Positions 37,126 through 46,350 of a stretch of DNA of 59,018 nucleotides are shown here, piece after piece. Every line of letters starts with the position of its first letter. Positions within the stretch are counted from its first letter, which is position 1. The DNA is from JAFGJQ01 sp964586145 (GTDB lineage: Bacteria > Planctomycetota > Phycisphaerae > UBA1845), in contig CAZPHH010000020.1 in the NCBI GenBank assembly GCA_964586145.1, forward strand, positions 1 through 59,018, in the 5' to 3' direction. The notes beneath the pieces are model-generated. The model searched no databases, was not told the DNA's origin, and worked only from the letters and a program-made list of their open reading frames with translations. Made by a program: the position numbers and the translations under genes.

Positions 37126-37423
37126 TCGACGGCGGCGAACCCCGGTCCCCCTTCTCCGACCGCTCGCACTCTCCCGGTGGCGGACCGGTCTTTCGCGATT
37201 TCGGCCGCCGCCCTCCGGTAACGACCAGCGCCGTGCGAATCAGGTTGTACATGCCTCCGATCAGCCCCAGACATGCACACACCAGCAGCCCCCAGGGCCT
37301 CGTATCGTACCGCACATCGATCCAATAGCCCAACAGGCAGAAACCCGCCAGGGCCGCCGCCAGCTCGAAACCCATGTTCAGCGACCGGGAGGTCGAAGGC
37401 CAATGATCGCGCGGCCGGCTCAT
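37118..37423 (-). CDS. AtpZ-like ATP synthase operon membrane protein
   Basis: A 101-residue protein with two transmembrane helices. The segment FELAAALAGFCLLGYWIDVRYDTRPWGLLVCACLGL has the GYWIDVRYDT motif of the AtpZ family (F0F1-ATPase gene 1), which is thought to form a small cation channel or assembly factor. The C-terminus is a charged, Pro/Gly-rich tail. GGAG precedes the ATG at 37423. It is the first gene of the ATP synthase operon. Confidence 0.82.
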   Translation of the reverse strand: MSRPRDHWPSTSRSLNMGFELAAALAGFCLLGYWIDVRYDTRPWGLLVCACLGLIGGMYNLIRTALVVTGGRRPKSRKTGPPPGECERSEKGDRGSPPSSG

Positions 37424-37746
37424 GGCAACTCCAGCCCCTCGCGTGGCGCCCGACGACGCGCCCCGAGACCGCCGCCGCGATCCAACTCGTTGCAGTGGCG
37501 ATGGTTTCAGACCGCCGTCCGGCGGGGAAGTCTAGCCCCCGTCCGAGCCGCACGTCAAGCATAAGTTGGCACAGGCCGAGCCCTTGCAAAACTCGGACAA
37601 ATCCGGGAGGAATAGGGCGTTCCGGGCTACCCAGGGGCCGATCCAGACAGCGTGCCTCCCGGCCGTACCCGCGCCGGTCGGTGGTTTTCAGGATCGTTCC
37701 TGAACCGGTTTCGGGATGAAGTGGGACCCGTGCGGGAGGTTCACGC
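37424..37746. other. divergent intergenic region upstream of the ATP operon and asd
   Basis: 323 nt between the outward-facing atpZ-like and asd genes must hold promoters for both. I saw no pair with good -35 and -10 matches and spacing. A small palindrome, TTCAGGATCGTTCCTGAA, lies at about 37687-37704, upstream of asd; its role is unknown. No gene is recognised here. Confidence 0.4.
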
Positions 37747-38754
37747 ATGTTTCACACTGTCGCCATTGTCGGGGCCACCGGCGCCGTAGGGAAGGAATTC
37801 ATCAGCCTCATCGAGCAGCGGGGGCTCCAGGCCGAGCGGTTCGTCCTCTTGGCCTCGGCCCGCAGCGCGGGGCAGACCCTCGACGTGCGAGGCGAGCCGC
37901 ACACGGTTCAGGACCTGGCCACAACGCCATTCGACGGGGTGGACGTTGCGTTCTTCAGTGCGGGCGGGGGCCGAAGCAAGGAGTTCGCACCCCGGGCCGC
38001 GGCGGCCGGGGCGGTGGTCATTGACAACTCATCGGCCTTCCGCATGGACCCGAACGTGCCTCTGGTCGTGCCGGAGGTGAACCCCGAAGACGTCCGTACG
38101 CATCAGGGCATCATCGCCAATCCGAACTGTTCCACCATCCTCATGAACGTCCCGGTCTGGCCCCTGCACAAGGCCAACCCCCTCCGGCGGATCGTGGTCA
38201 GTACGTACCAGGCGGCCAGCGGGGCCGGGCTGTCGGCCATGCTGGAGCTGGAAGAGCAGACGCGCGACGTGCTGGCCGGCCGCAAGCCCGAGCCGAAGGT
38301 GTTTCCGTTCCCCATCGCGTTCAACCTCTTTTCGCACAATTCCGCCATCGGGCCGGAGGGATACAACGAGGAAGAGATCAAGATGGTCCGGGAGACCCGG
38401 AAGATCTTCCACGCCCCGGAACTCGCCATCACCGCCACCTGCGTGCGGGTGCCGGTGCTGCGGGCGCATAGCGAAGCGGTGAACCTGACCTTCTCGCGTC
38501 CGATCACCGAGAATGAAGTGCGGGAAATTCTGTCGGCGGCGCCCGGCGTGCGGGTGGTGGACCAGCGCGACCCGCAGCATTTCCCCATGCCCATCGAGGC
38601 CAGCGGCGCGGACGACGTGCTGGTCGGCCGCATCCGCCGGGATATCAGCCAGCCGGACGGCTGCGGCATCGAGCTGTTCCTGTCCGGCGATCAGCTCCGC
38701 AAGGGCGCCGCCCTGAACGGCATCCAGATCGCCGAGTTGCTCGCGCACCAATGA
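37747..38754 (+). CDS. asd: aspartate-semialdehyde dehydrogenase
   Basis: A 335-residue NADP-dependent enzyme that reduces aspartyl phosphate to aspartate semialdehyde, the branch point for lysine/diaminopimelate, threonine and methionine. The N-terminal Rossmann motif is AIVGATGAVGKEF. The active-site cysteine is Cys128 in NPNCSTI. Residues near 235-240 (VPVLRAHSEAVNL) carry the arginine and histidine of the active site. The length is typical. GGGAGG precedes the ATG. It stands alone, divergent from the ATP synthase operon. Confidence 0.96.
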   Translation: MFHTVAIVGATGAVGKEFISLIEQRGLQAERFVLLASARSAGQTLDVRGEPHTVQDLATTPFDGVDVAFFSAGGGRSKEFAPRAAAAGAVVIDNSSAFRMDPNVPLVVPEVNPEDVRTHQGIIANPNCSTILMNVPVWPLHKANPLRRIVVSTYQAASGAGLSAMLELEEQTRDVLAGRKPEPKVFPFPIAFNLFSHNSAIGPEGYNEEEIKMVRETRKIFHAPELAITATCVRVPVLRAHSEAVNLTFSRPITENEVREILSAAPGVRVVDQRDPQHFPMPIEASGADDVLVGRIRRDISQPDGCGIELFLSGDQLRKGAALNGIQIAELLAHQ

Positions 38755-38865
38755 ACGGCGCCCCCCCGGCAGCGCTTCCGGGCATTCGAACCCTGTGGTC
38801 CGTTCGCTTTACGCGCCTCCGCCCGTCGTGTATAGGAACCGGCGGGCACGACCGCGGGGGCAGCA

Positions 38866-40839
38866 GTGATGGAGTGCGCTGACATTCTCGGGCCGGGAGG
38901 GCTGATCGCCCGGCGCCTGCCGCAGTACGAACACCGCCGCGAACAGCTCGAAATGGCCGAGGCCGTGACCCAGGCGTTCGGGCAACCGGAGCACCTGCTG
39001 GTCGAGGCGGGCACGGGAGTCGGCAAGAGTTTCGCGTACCTGGTGCCGGCCATCGAGCGGGTGACCCGTCACAAGCAGCGGGTCGTGGTCAGCACGCACA
39101 CCATCGCCCTGCAGGAACAGCTCATCAACCAGGACATTCCGTTCCTGCAGTCCGTGCTGCCGATGGAGTTCTCGGCGGTGCTGATGAAGGGTCGGGGCAA
39201 CTACATCGGGCTGCGCCGCCTGGCCCGGGCCGGCCAGCGGCAGGAACTGCTGTTCGATTCCCGCGCGGCCCGCGAGGAACTGTGGCGGATCGAAGACTGG
39301 GCGTACCGCACGCGGGACGGGTCGTTGTCGGACCTGTCGGTGCAGCCGGCGCCGGCCGTCTGGGAGAAGGTCCGCAGCGAACAGGGCAACTGCATGGGCC
39401 GGCGCTGCCCGCACTACGAGCGGTGCTTCTATCAGCAGGCGCGCCGGCGGGCGGAAAACGCGAACCTGCTGATCGTGAACCACGCGCTGTTCTTTTCCGA
39501 CCTGGCGGTTCGGGCCCAGGGCGCGGGCATCCTGCCGGACTATGACCTGGCCATTCTGGACGAGGCGCACACGATTGAAGACGTCGCGGGCAGCCACTTC
39601 GGGCTCAGCGTGTCGGACGGGCAGATTCGCTACCTGCTCAACTCGCTCTACAACGAGCGGACCAAGCACGGGTTTCTGGCCGGCTTTCACGCCGATGTCG
39701 CGATCCGGGCGGTGCTCAAGACGCGAGGAGTGCTCACCCGGTTCACGGACGAGCTGGCCTCTTGGCAGACGGCCCACGGGCGGTCGAACGGCCGGCTGCT
39801 CGTGCCGCCGCCGGTGAAAAACACCATCAGCGACGCCCTGCGCGACCTGCATCAGAAGCTCCGCTCCGTACGCGACCTGGCCACCGACGAAGGCGACCGG
39901 TTTGAACTCAACCTGCTGATGGAGCGGACCATCGGCCTGGCGGAGACGACGGAGGAGCTGCTCAGCCAGGAGCACGAAGACTGGGTGTACTGGATCGAAA
40001 GCACGCCGCATCGATCGAACCGGTTGACGGTGACCGGCCGGCCGGTGGACATCGGGCCGAACCTGCGGGATTCGCTGTTCGGCTTGATCCCCAGCGTGGT
40101 GCTGACCAGCGCCACGCTGACCACGGGCGGGGGCGACGACGGATTCGCGTACATCCGCAACCGGTTGACTCTTCCGGACGTGCGGGCGTGCTCGTTGGGT
40201 TCGCCCTTTGACTACGCCAACCAGGTGACGGTCCACGTGGAGGCGGGGCTGCCCGACCCGAACCAGGCGGACGCCTTCCTCCCGCCGGCCTGTGCGGCCA
40301 TCGAGAAGTACGTTCGGCAGACGCAGGGACGGGCATTCGTGCTGTTCACCAGCTACTCGCTGATGGACCGCTGTGCCGAGATGCTGGCCGACCGGCTGGC
40401 CGCGGCGGAGTTGGAACTGCTCGTGCAGGGCCGCGAGCTCACTCGGACGCAGATGCTGGACCGGTTCCGACAGGATCGGCGGTGCGTGCTGTTCGGCACG
40501 GACAGCTTCTGGGGCGGCGTCGACGTGCCGGGCCCGGCCCTCTCGAACGTCATTATCGTGAAGCTGCCGTTCGCCGTGCCGGACCATCCGGCCATCGAGG
40601 CCCGGGTGGAGCAGATCCGCCGGCAGGGCGGCAACCCGTTCACCGCCTTTCAGTTGCCCGAGGCCATTCTGCGGTTCAAGCAGGGTTTCGGCCGGCTGGT
40701 GCGGACGAAGGACGACTGCGGGATTGTCGTGATCCTGGACCCCCGCGTCTGCAGCAAGTCGTACGGCCGTGCATTCCTGGAAGCCCTGCCGGAATGCCGG
40801 ATCGTCATCCGCAACGGCACAGAAGATGAAAATCCGTGA
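38866..40839 (+). CDS. DinG/XPD-family ATP-dependent DNA helicase
   Basis: A 657-residue superfamily 2 helicase of the XPD/DinG type, which unwinds 5' overhang DNA in repair and replication-fork rescue. Walker A is AGTGVGKS (Lys54) and the DEAH box is at residues 232-235. C-terminal helicase motifs include FGTDSFWGGVDVPG and QGFGRLVR. Three cysteines at 176, 181 and 187 have the C-x4-C-x5-C spacing of the DinG iron-sulfur domain. The fourth, expected after GRxNY, is replaced by Gly115 (GRGNYIG). Whether a 4Fe-4S cluster still forms is unclear. The start is GTG at 38866 or ATG at 38869. Confidence 0.88.
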   Translation: MMECADILGPGGLIARRLPQYEHRREQLEMAEAVTQAFGQPEHLLVEAGTGVGKSFAYLVPAIERVTRHKQRVVVSTHTIALQEQLINQDIPFLQSVLPMEFSAVLMKGRGNYIGLRRLARAGQRQELLFDSRAAREELWRIEDWAYRTRDGSLSDLSVQPAPAVWEKVRSEQGNCMGRRCPHYERCFYQQARRRAENANLLIVNHALFFSDLAVRAQGAGILPDYDLAILDEAHTIEDVAGSHFGLSVSDGQIRYLLNSLYNERTKHGFLAGFHADVAIRAVLKTRGVLTRFTDELASWQTAHGRSNGRLLVPPPVKNTISDALRDLHQKLRSVRDLATDEGDRFELNLLMERTIGLAETTEELLSQEHEDWVYWIESTPHRSNRLTVTGRPVDIGPNLRDSLFGLIPSVVLTSATLTTGGGDDGFAYIRNRLTLPDVRACSLGSPFDYANQVTVHVEAGLPDPNQADAFLPPACAAIEKYVRQTQGRAFVLFTSYSLMDRCAEMLADRLAAAELELLVQGRELTRTQMLDRFRQDRRCVLFGTDSFWGGVDVPGPALSNVIIVKLPFAVPDHPAIEARVEQIRRQGGNPFTAFQLPEAILRFKQGFGRLVRTKDDCGIVVILDPRVCSKSYGRAFLEALPECRIVIRNGTEDENP

Positions 40840-40863
40840 GGTCGTCACCAGGAGCCGGTTTCC

Positions 40864-42705
40864 ATGAACACGCATTTCCTTTCCGTCTTTGCCTCGCTTT
40901 GGTTGTCGATCACGCCGACCTCGCAGGACAGGCTCCAGTGGCCGGAGGCGCTGCCGGCGGATGAGGCGTACCTGCGGGGCGTTGCGGCGGAGACGTGGGC
41001 GTGCATTGCCCACTTCGTCGAGCCGAAGACGGGTCTGCCGTACGATTCCAGCGACCGCGCGGAGCATACGTCGGTCACGAACATCGGCTACTACGCCGCG
41101 TGCTGCGCCGTGGCGGCGGAGATGAAGCTCATCTCTCGCGATGAGGCCGCCACGCGCGTCCGCCGCGTAGTGGACGCCTACAGCCGCTTCGAGCACTGGC
41201 ACGGGTTTTCCCAATCGTGGAACAACGTCTATACGCTGAAGCCCTCGCCCAGCGACACGATGATCTCCCTGCTCGACTCGGCCAACATGGTGGCCGGCCT
41301 GGTGGTCGCCGGGCAGCTTCTGCCCGAGGCTCGCGACGCGATCGATTCCGTTCTGTCCGCGATGAACTGGAGACCGTTCTACGATCTGGCGGACGGCCGG
41401 CTCTTCGGCGGGTATGACATGGCCCGGGACCGCATCGATTCCGCCTGGCACATCGGTGACTACGCCGGCGATGGTCGGATGGCCGCGTTCTGGGCCATCG
41501 CGGTGGGCGCCGCCCCGCCCGAGTCGTGGGACAAGCTCAATCGCGAGACGGAGACGCACTACGGGCTGACCGTCTTCAAGCCTGCGTGGCTGGGCGGCGG
41601 GCTGTTCATGCAGACGCAGGACGCGATCTTTCTCGACGAGTGGAGCACGCCGGCCGGCAAGTCTGCCGCCGACTTCGCCTACGCCCAGATGCTGTACGCC
41701 CATGATCTGAAGCTGCCGGCTTGGGGCTGGTCGGCCTGTTCCGCGCCGGACGGGCAATACCTCGGCTGGGGCGGGCTGAAGGTGTCCGTGGTCACCCCGC
41801 ACGCGGCCGGCATGGCCGCCCAGTGGTACCCGCGCCAGGCGGCCGAGTGCCTGCGCAAGCTGGAGGCCCTCGGGGCGCGGGCGCCGTTCGAGGAAGAGAG
41901 CAGGACGCATCGATTCGGGTTCCGCGATTCGGTGGACCTCCACACGAAGGCGGTTTGCCGCGGTTACCTGCCCCCGCTGGACCAGGCGATGATGTTCCTG
42001 GCCCTGGCCAACGTGCTGGAGGACCGCGTGGTGCAACGGGCGTTCCTGTCGCATCCGACCGTGCAGCAGGGTCGGGCCCGGATCGCGGAGTACCAGCGCC
42101 CGCCCGATCCGGCCTGGCTGGCCGAACTGCGGCGCCGCGATCGCGAGCCGCTGCGCGTGCCGCCGCGCCCCGCGACGACCGGACCGTCCCGCATTCTCAT
42201 CGATGACTTCGAGGGCGACACGGCGAGTCGCAACCGCCTCGGCGACGTCAACGACGGCTGGACGCGCGACGCGAAAGACGACACCGTCTCCGTTCGCATG
42301 AGCCTCGCCGACGCACCCGGACCGGGCCATGCGGGCAAATGCCTGCGCGTGGACTACGACGTGGACTCGCCGAACCCGGCCTACGGCGGCATCACGCTGA
42401 ACCTGAACCGCGTGAATGCCGGCGGCTGCAACGCGATCGCGTTTTGCGTCCGCGGCACGCCCGGCCAGTTCAAGGTGGAGTTGCACGGCCGCGGCGGCAG
42501 CGGGTCCACCTACGTCCGTGGCGTGAAAGCGGACGAATGGCAGACGGTGCAGGTTCCCTTCATTGATTTCGGCGGCATGATCACCGACTGGGGCGAGATG
42601 CACCGATTCGTGCTCGTCGTGGAAGACCGCCTGGCCGATCCGAAGACGGGCACGCTGTGGCTGGATGACGTGGAACTCGTGACCCTGCCCGGACGCACTC
42701 CGTGA
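40864..42705 (+). CDS. glucoamylase-like protein with C-terminal carbohydrate-binding domain
   Basis: A 613-residue protein. The N-terminus has a short hydrophobic stretch (FLSVFASLWLSI) that could be an export signal. Residues about 25-420 are helical with a topology like the glucoamylase/DUF3131 group (NNVYTLKPSPSDTMISLLDSANMVAGL, GGYDMARDRIDSAWHIGDY), resembling the enzyme at 4490. After a Pro/Arg linker, residues about 440-610 form a beta-sandwich beginning ILIDDFEGDTASRNRLGDV, like a CBM11-type domain. The substrate is not determined; a beta-glucan is a reasonable guess. It starts 24 nt after the helicase gene and is probably cotranscribed with it, although no functional relation is evident. 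Confidence 0.68.
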   Translation: MNTHFLSVFASLWLSITPTSQDRLQWPEALPADEAYLRGVAAETWACIAHFVEPKTGLPYDSSDRAEHTSVTNIGYYAACCAVAAEMKLISRDEAATRVRRVVDAYSRFEHWHGFSQSWNNVYTLKPSPSDTMISLLDSANMVAGLVVAGQLLPEARDAIDSVLSAMNWRPFYDLADGRLFGGYDMARDRIDSAWHIGDYAGDGRMAAFWAIAVGAAPPESWDKLNRETETHYGLTVFKPAWLGGGLFMQTQDAIFLDEWSTPAGKSAADFAYAQMLYAHDLKLPAWGWSACSAPDGQYLGWGGLKVSVVTPHAAGMAAQWYPRQAAECLRKLEALGARAPFEEESRTHRFGFRDSVDLHTKAVCRGYLPPLDQAMMFLALANVLEDRVVQRAFLSHPTVQQGRARIAEYQRPPDPAWLAELRRRDREPLRVPPRPATTGPSRILIDDFEGDTASRNRLGDVNDGWTRDAKDDTVSVRMSLADAPGPGHAGKCLRVDYDVDSPNPAYGGITLNLNRVNAGGCNAIAFCVRGTPGQFKVELHGRGGSGSTYVRGVKADEWQTVQVPFIDFGGMITDWGEMHRFVLVVEDRLADPKTGTLWLDDVELVTLPGRTP

Positions 42706-42727
42706 GCGATCCGTGCAAGCGCCGGGT

Positions 42728-42762
42728 AAAAAAATCACCCGCCGGCTACGCCGCCGGCGGGT
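42728..42762 (-). terminator. rho-independent terminator
   Basis: The 10-bp perfect stem ACCCGCCGGC (42737-42746) / GCCGGCGGGT (42753-42762) has a 6-nt loop. On the minus strand it is followed by ATTTTTTT (42735-42728). It would end the transcript of the membrane protein, sigma factor and glycosidase operon. There is no T-run on the plus-strand side. Confidence 0.9.
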
Positions 42763-42792
42763 CATACGCGCAACACGTACAGTAACGAAAAT

Positions 42793-43263
42793 CTATCGAA
42801 TCGACCCGGATGCCTCTGCGAGTTGGAATGCACTGAAGTCGGCCAGATCCACGTCTCCGTCGGAGTCGAGATCGGCGACGGCACATTCCGCAGACACGAA
42901 CTCGCGGCCCGGGCCGCTGAAACAGGACATCAACAAGTCCGCGGTGCGGTGACCAACCGCGGCGGACCTGTTGGAAGTCATGTTGATATCACCATTCGGA
43001 CCGTTCACCGTGACGGGGGTGAGGCTGTCCGGCACGCCGTAATGAAGGGTGCCCAGGACCGCCACAAACGCCAGGCACGCTGCCACCGGCAGCCCGACCA
43101 GGGCGTGCTGGTGACGCCGGAACCACGACGGCCGCACGACGGGCCGGCTCAGCAGGCCGGCCGTCTCGATCTGCGTGGCCTGGAAGACGCCCGCCTGCTC
43201 CGCCTGGGCCGCTTCGGCCATCAGCCGTTCGAGCCAGTCCTGATTGTGGGGGGCGTTTGCCAT
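42793..43263 (-). CDS. putative membrane-bound anti-sigma factor with dockerin-like repeat
   Basis: A 156-residue protein encoded 61 nt after the ECF sigma gene. Residues 1-48 are cytoplasmic, helical and charged (WLERLMAEAAQAEQAG), a single transmembrane helix lies at about 53-72 (ALVGLPVAACLAFVAVLGTL), and the rest is outside. The C-terminal end has one DLDSDGDVDLADFSAFQ repeat, the calcium-binding loop used by dockerins. I see no standard anti-sigma domain such as a zinc HxxxCxxC motif, so the anti-sigma role rests on topology and position. AAGGAA precedes the ATG. It is the last gene of the operon, ended by the terminator at 42728-42762. Confidence 0.65.
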   Translation of the reverse strand: MANAPHNQDWLERLMAEAAQAEQAGVFQATQIETAGLLSRPVVRPSWFRRHQHALVGLPVAACLAFVAVLGTLHYGVPDSLTPVTVNGPNGDINMTSNRSAAVGHRTADLLMSCFSGPGREFVSAECAVADLDSDGDVDLADFSAFQLAEASGSIR

Positions 43264-43324
43264 TGCCGGTTCCTTGAAATCCGTCTGCTGAGGAGTCGGG
43301 CCTGGGGGGCCGGGGCGCGAGGAA

Positions 43325-43942
43325 TCACCCGGTTTTTTTGCCGAGCCGGTCCCGAAGCGTCCGGAGCACGCGGTCCCAGCGTGTCCGCAGGGTGGACTCG
43401 GCCAGTCCCAGGTTATCGGCCGCTTCCTTCCACCGCCGCTCCATGATCAGCGGAAGCTGGCCGCAGAGCGCCCGATCCCTCTCGTCCAGCCCGGCCATGC
43501 AGTCCCGCAGGGCGGCCAGATCGTCCAGCCTTTCGGCGACGGCAGCCGTATCTTCCTGTTCTGACGCGAGTTGCGACAAGGCTGGGTCGTCACCGGAGAC
43601 GGTTTGGCTCAGGATCGCCCCGGCGATCCGAAGGGCGTCCCGGCACTTGTTCCGGGCGATTTGCATGAGGTAGGTCGCCAGGTTGTCTGGCGGCCGGAAG
43701 CCCTGTCGGCGGGCTGACTGCACGAACCCGGACCAGGTTTCCGAGGCCCGGGCGTCCAGCCAGTGGGGGTCGGTCGTGCATCGGTCCCGGCAGGCCCGGA
43801 AGATCGTGTAGCGAACCAGCCGGTCATACCGGTTCATGATTTCGCGCAGGGCGAACTCGTCCCCGTCGGCGAGTCGGCCCGCCAGGGCGGGGTCGTCGCC
43901 GGGAGTCGACCGGGTGGGGTCATTTGACTCGTGACCGGGCAT
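43325..43942 (-). CDS. ECF-type RNA polymerase sigma factor
   Basis: A 205-residue sigma-70 family protein. Region 2 lies at about 35-110 (FALREIMNRYDRLVRYTIFRA ... LATYLMQIARNKCRD). Region 4 lies at about 140-200, with the helix-turn-helix WKEAADNLGLAESTLRTRWDRVL. The linker is long and acidic. Region 3 is absent, as in ECF sigma factors. The first 23 nt overlap the end of the upstream glycosidase gene, so the two are likely translationally coupled. The next gene encodes a membrane protein that may hold it inactive. Target promoters are unknown. Confidence 0.88.
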   Translation of the reverse strand: MPGHESNDPTRSTPGDDPALAGRLADGDEFALREIMNRYDRLVRYTIFRACRDRCTTDPHWLDARASETWSGFVQSARRQGFRPPDNLATYLMQIARNKCRDALRIAGAILSQTVSGDDPALSQLASEQEDTAAVAERLDDLAALRDCMAGLDERDRALCGQLPLIMERRWKEAADNLGLAESTLRTRWDRVLRTLRDRLGKKTG

Positions 43943-46163
43943 CCGGGGGATTATCGGGAAACGGACGGGAAGACGTCAAACCGCCGGCCGGGACGAACCG
44001 GACGGTCGTCGCATCACCCCACTCCACGTCCGCACCGGCGGCGGGCGCCGGAATGGTTTGCGTGCGAATCGCATCGCCCGACGCGTTCAGATATACCGCC
44101 GTCGCGAAGCCCTCCGGCAGGTCAACCCGGAACGGCGTTTGCGGCCGGTCGCCCTCCCGGCGGAACTCGATTTCCCCGGGCGAGACCCGCAGCGTCAGTA
44201 CCCGGTCGTGCAGCGCGATGCGAGTGATCGTCAGGCTCGGCCAATCGGCGGGCAGGCGGGGATGCACGCGGCAGCCCTCGGCCGTGGGCTCGAACCCGGC
44301 GAAGCCGTACAGCATGATCTGCGGCACGAGCACGCTTTCCACGAACTCCGCGTCGATGCCCAGGCCGCCCGGCGTGCCCGCACCCTGTAGCGTGCCGCGC
44401 GTGCCGTCGGCGTAGTACGTGCGGGGGCCGCCGGCCGCCTGTACCTCGTCATACCACGTCAGAATCTCCTTCAGCCGGGCCCACGCATCGTCGGGCCCGA
44501 GCGTGCGCAGCCGGGCCAGCAGGTCGTGATAGGAGAACCCCAGCACGGCCCCACCGTCCTGGACCTGGTTGCCCCAGGGGATGGACTCCGGGTTGTTCCA
44601 GAACCAGCCGTAGTAGTCGATATTTCGCTTTGTGGTGGCCCGCGGGGCGAATCGCCAACGGTAGATGTCCGAGCCCTGGGCGGTGTCGCCCTCGACGATC
44701 CGATCGCCCGCGATCCAACTCAGGATGGCCCGGGCCTGCTCGTCCGTGGCGTAGCCGTAGGCAATGGCCTCGAGATTCATGAACGTGAAGCCGTAGTCCC
44801 ATTGCCGGCCGTCGTCATCGATGCCCAGGGTGAACCGCTGCGTCTGCGGGGCCCAGAATTGCGTGTTGGCCGCCTTCACCTCGGCAGCATGGGCGTCCAG
44901 GCGGTCGGGATCGAATCGCAACGGTCCGCCGGGGACGTTCCACTCGGGGTGCCGGGCCAGGGTCCGCTCCAGGTCGGCCGTGGTCCGCAGGGTGTGGTAG
45001 TAGAGCATCGTAGCGTAGGCGTCGCGGCGGCCGAAGGGCAGCAGGTCCCAGTAGTTGTTGCCGACGCCGTGCCCGGCATGAAGGATCTTGCCGCCGTCCG
45101 CGGTGCGCTCGATGCCGCTGCGGCCGTCGTGCCCGGGGAATGGCGTGACGATGCAATTTTCCGTTTCGCCGCGGCAGTCGACCATCAGCCAGCGCAGGGC
45201 CAGCCGCATCCGCTGGATCTGGCCGCGCAGAAAGTCCAGGTCCCGCGTCCAGTAGAAGTAATTCAGGCATCCCGCGAGGAAGGCCGGGTTGTTCACGTTG
45301 TGCCGCGTGTCATACTGCGTGAAGAAGGCCTGGATGCCGACCTCCGCGCCGGCGGCCGGGTTTCCGAAGCCGATACGCAACCGCGTGATCCGGCCCGTCC
45401 AGGACGGGTGGCGATACATCGGGACCATGGTGTAGACGATGCCGGCGGACTCGATCGGCTCGAAGTACATCCGCCGTCCGGAGGCGAATTCCGGCGTGTC
45501 GGCGGTGATCCATTCCACGTACGGCTGCGCCCGGCCCAGGCCGGCGGCCGACCAGCGAAGTTGCAGGAACGGCGCCTGCATCACGTCGATGTCCAGCGGC
45601 GGGGTTTGCACGGTGGCGTCTGCCCGGGTCAGCCGGAGCCGCCAGGCGCCGTCGGCGATGCCGTGGTCTTCCGCGCCGTCCGGTGTCCAGCCCTCCTGCG
45701 TTCGCTCCTGCGTCGCGTGCCAGCCGGCCGGCACGTTGGCCAGTGAGAAGTGCCAGCCCCACGCGCCCTCGCCGCCCTGGGCCCAGAAGGGGAACGGCCA
45801 GCCCTGCTGATGGGCGATCGACGCATGCTGGTGCGTGGCCACGTAGCCTTCGGCATCCATGATCCGTCCGGCCAGGGCTCGGCGGAACCGCTCGCGCCGG
45901 CTGTCGTGCGGGTTCGCGGTTTCCTCGGCGGGCCAGAGTAGAGAGTGCGTCGTCCACTCGTCCCACAGCGTGGCGGCCGGTCCCGGGCGGCGGGAGTAAT
46001 GCTCCCAGAACAGCGTGCGCAGTGACTTCATCGCGGCTTCGTGCCCGGGAACGGCGAATCTCGGAAACGTCTCCGGCGGCGCCGGCGCGTCTGCGGCATG
46101 CACGCCCATCGCAATCCATACAGCAACGCATCCGCCCGCCAGGCCCACATGAAAGCGCGACAT
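43920..46163 (-). CDS. secreted six-hairpin glycosidase
   Basis: A 747-residue exported protein. Residues 1-23 are a signal peptide (WIAMGVHA). The region at about 110-250 resembles a non-catalytic beta domain. About 270-610 resembles an (alpha/alpha)6 six-hairpin catalytic domain (FLAGCLNYFYWTRDLDFLRGQI, HAGHGVGNNYWDLLPFGRRDAY, MNLEAIAYGYATDEQARAI), followed by a C-terminal beta-sandwich. The NNYWDLLPFG motif points to a glycosidase related to trehalase/rhamnosidase-type barrels, but I cannot name the family or linkage. GGAGG precedes the ATG at 46163; an upstream ATG at 46190 is less likely. It overlaps the ECF sigma gene, so substrate sensing and glycan degradation may be coupled. Confidence 0.72.
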   Translation of the reverse strand: MSRFHVGLAGGCVAVWIAMGVHAADAPAPPETFPRFAVPGHEAAMKSLRTLFWEHYSRRPGPAATLWDEWTTHSLLWPAEETANPHDSRRERFRRALAGRIMDAEGYVATHQHASIAHQQGWPFPFWAQGGEGAWGWHFSLANVPAGWHATQERTQEGWTPDGAEDHGIADGAWRLRLTRADATVQTPPLDIDVMQAPFLQLRWSAAGLGRAQPYVEWITADTPEFASGRRMYFEPIESAGIVYTMVPMYRHPSWTGRITRLRIGFGNPAAGAEVGIQAFFTQYDTRHNVNNPAFLAGCLNYFYWTRDLDFLRGQIQRMRLALRWLMVDCRGETENCIVTPFPGHDGRSGIERTADGGKILHAGHGVGNNYWDLLPFGRRDAYATMLYYHTLRTTADLERTLARHPEWNVPGGPLRFDPDRLDAHAAEVKAANTQFWAPQTQRFTLGIDDDGRQWDYGFTFMNLEAIAYGYATDEQARAILSWIAGDRIVEGDTAQGSDIYRWRFAPRATTKRNIDYYGWFWNNPESIPWGNQVQDGGAVLGFSYHDLLARLRTLGPDDAWARLKEILTWYDEVQAAGGPRTYYADGTRGTLQGAGTPGGLGIDAEFVESVLVPQIMLYGFAGFEPTAEGCRVHPRLPADWPSLTITRIALHDRVLTLRVSPGEIEFRREGDRPQTPFRVDLPEGFATAVYLNASGDAIRTQTIPAPAAGADVEWGDATTVRFVPAGGLTSSRPFPDNPPDARSRVK

Positions 46164-46350
46164 ATTTTGCCTCCTCCGCACGCAACGCAACTGCCACGAG
46201 CCCGCCCCGCACAGGGGTACGGGAGTATGTCGATGTCGTCAACCCTCCCCGAACGTCAACGCGTCGCGGCCGTGCCGGCCTTTTCCATTTGCCGCCGCGG
46301 CGCGGTAAGATGATCGGCGGAAAAACCGGGTCCCGACAGGAGCCGCCCGC

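Noticed and set aside
37568..37590. TTGGCACAGGCC...TTGCA resembling a sigma-54 promoter before asd
   Set aside because: The gap between the GG and GC elements is about 16 bp, not the required 10.
46148..46161. A TGAAAGCGCG half-site near the start of the glycosidase gene at 43920-46163
   Set aside because: Only one half of the LacI-type palindrome is present and it lies inside codons 1-6.
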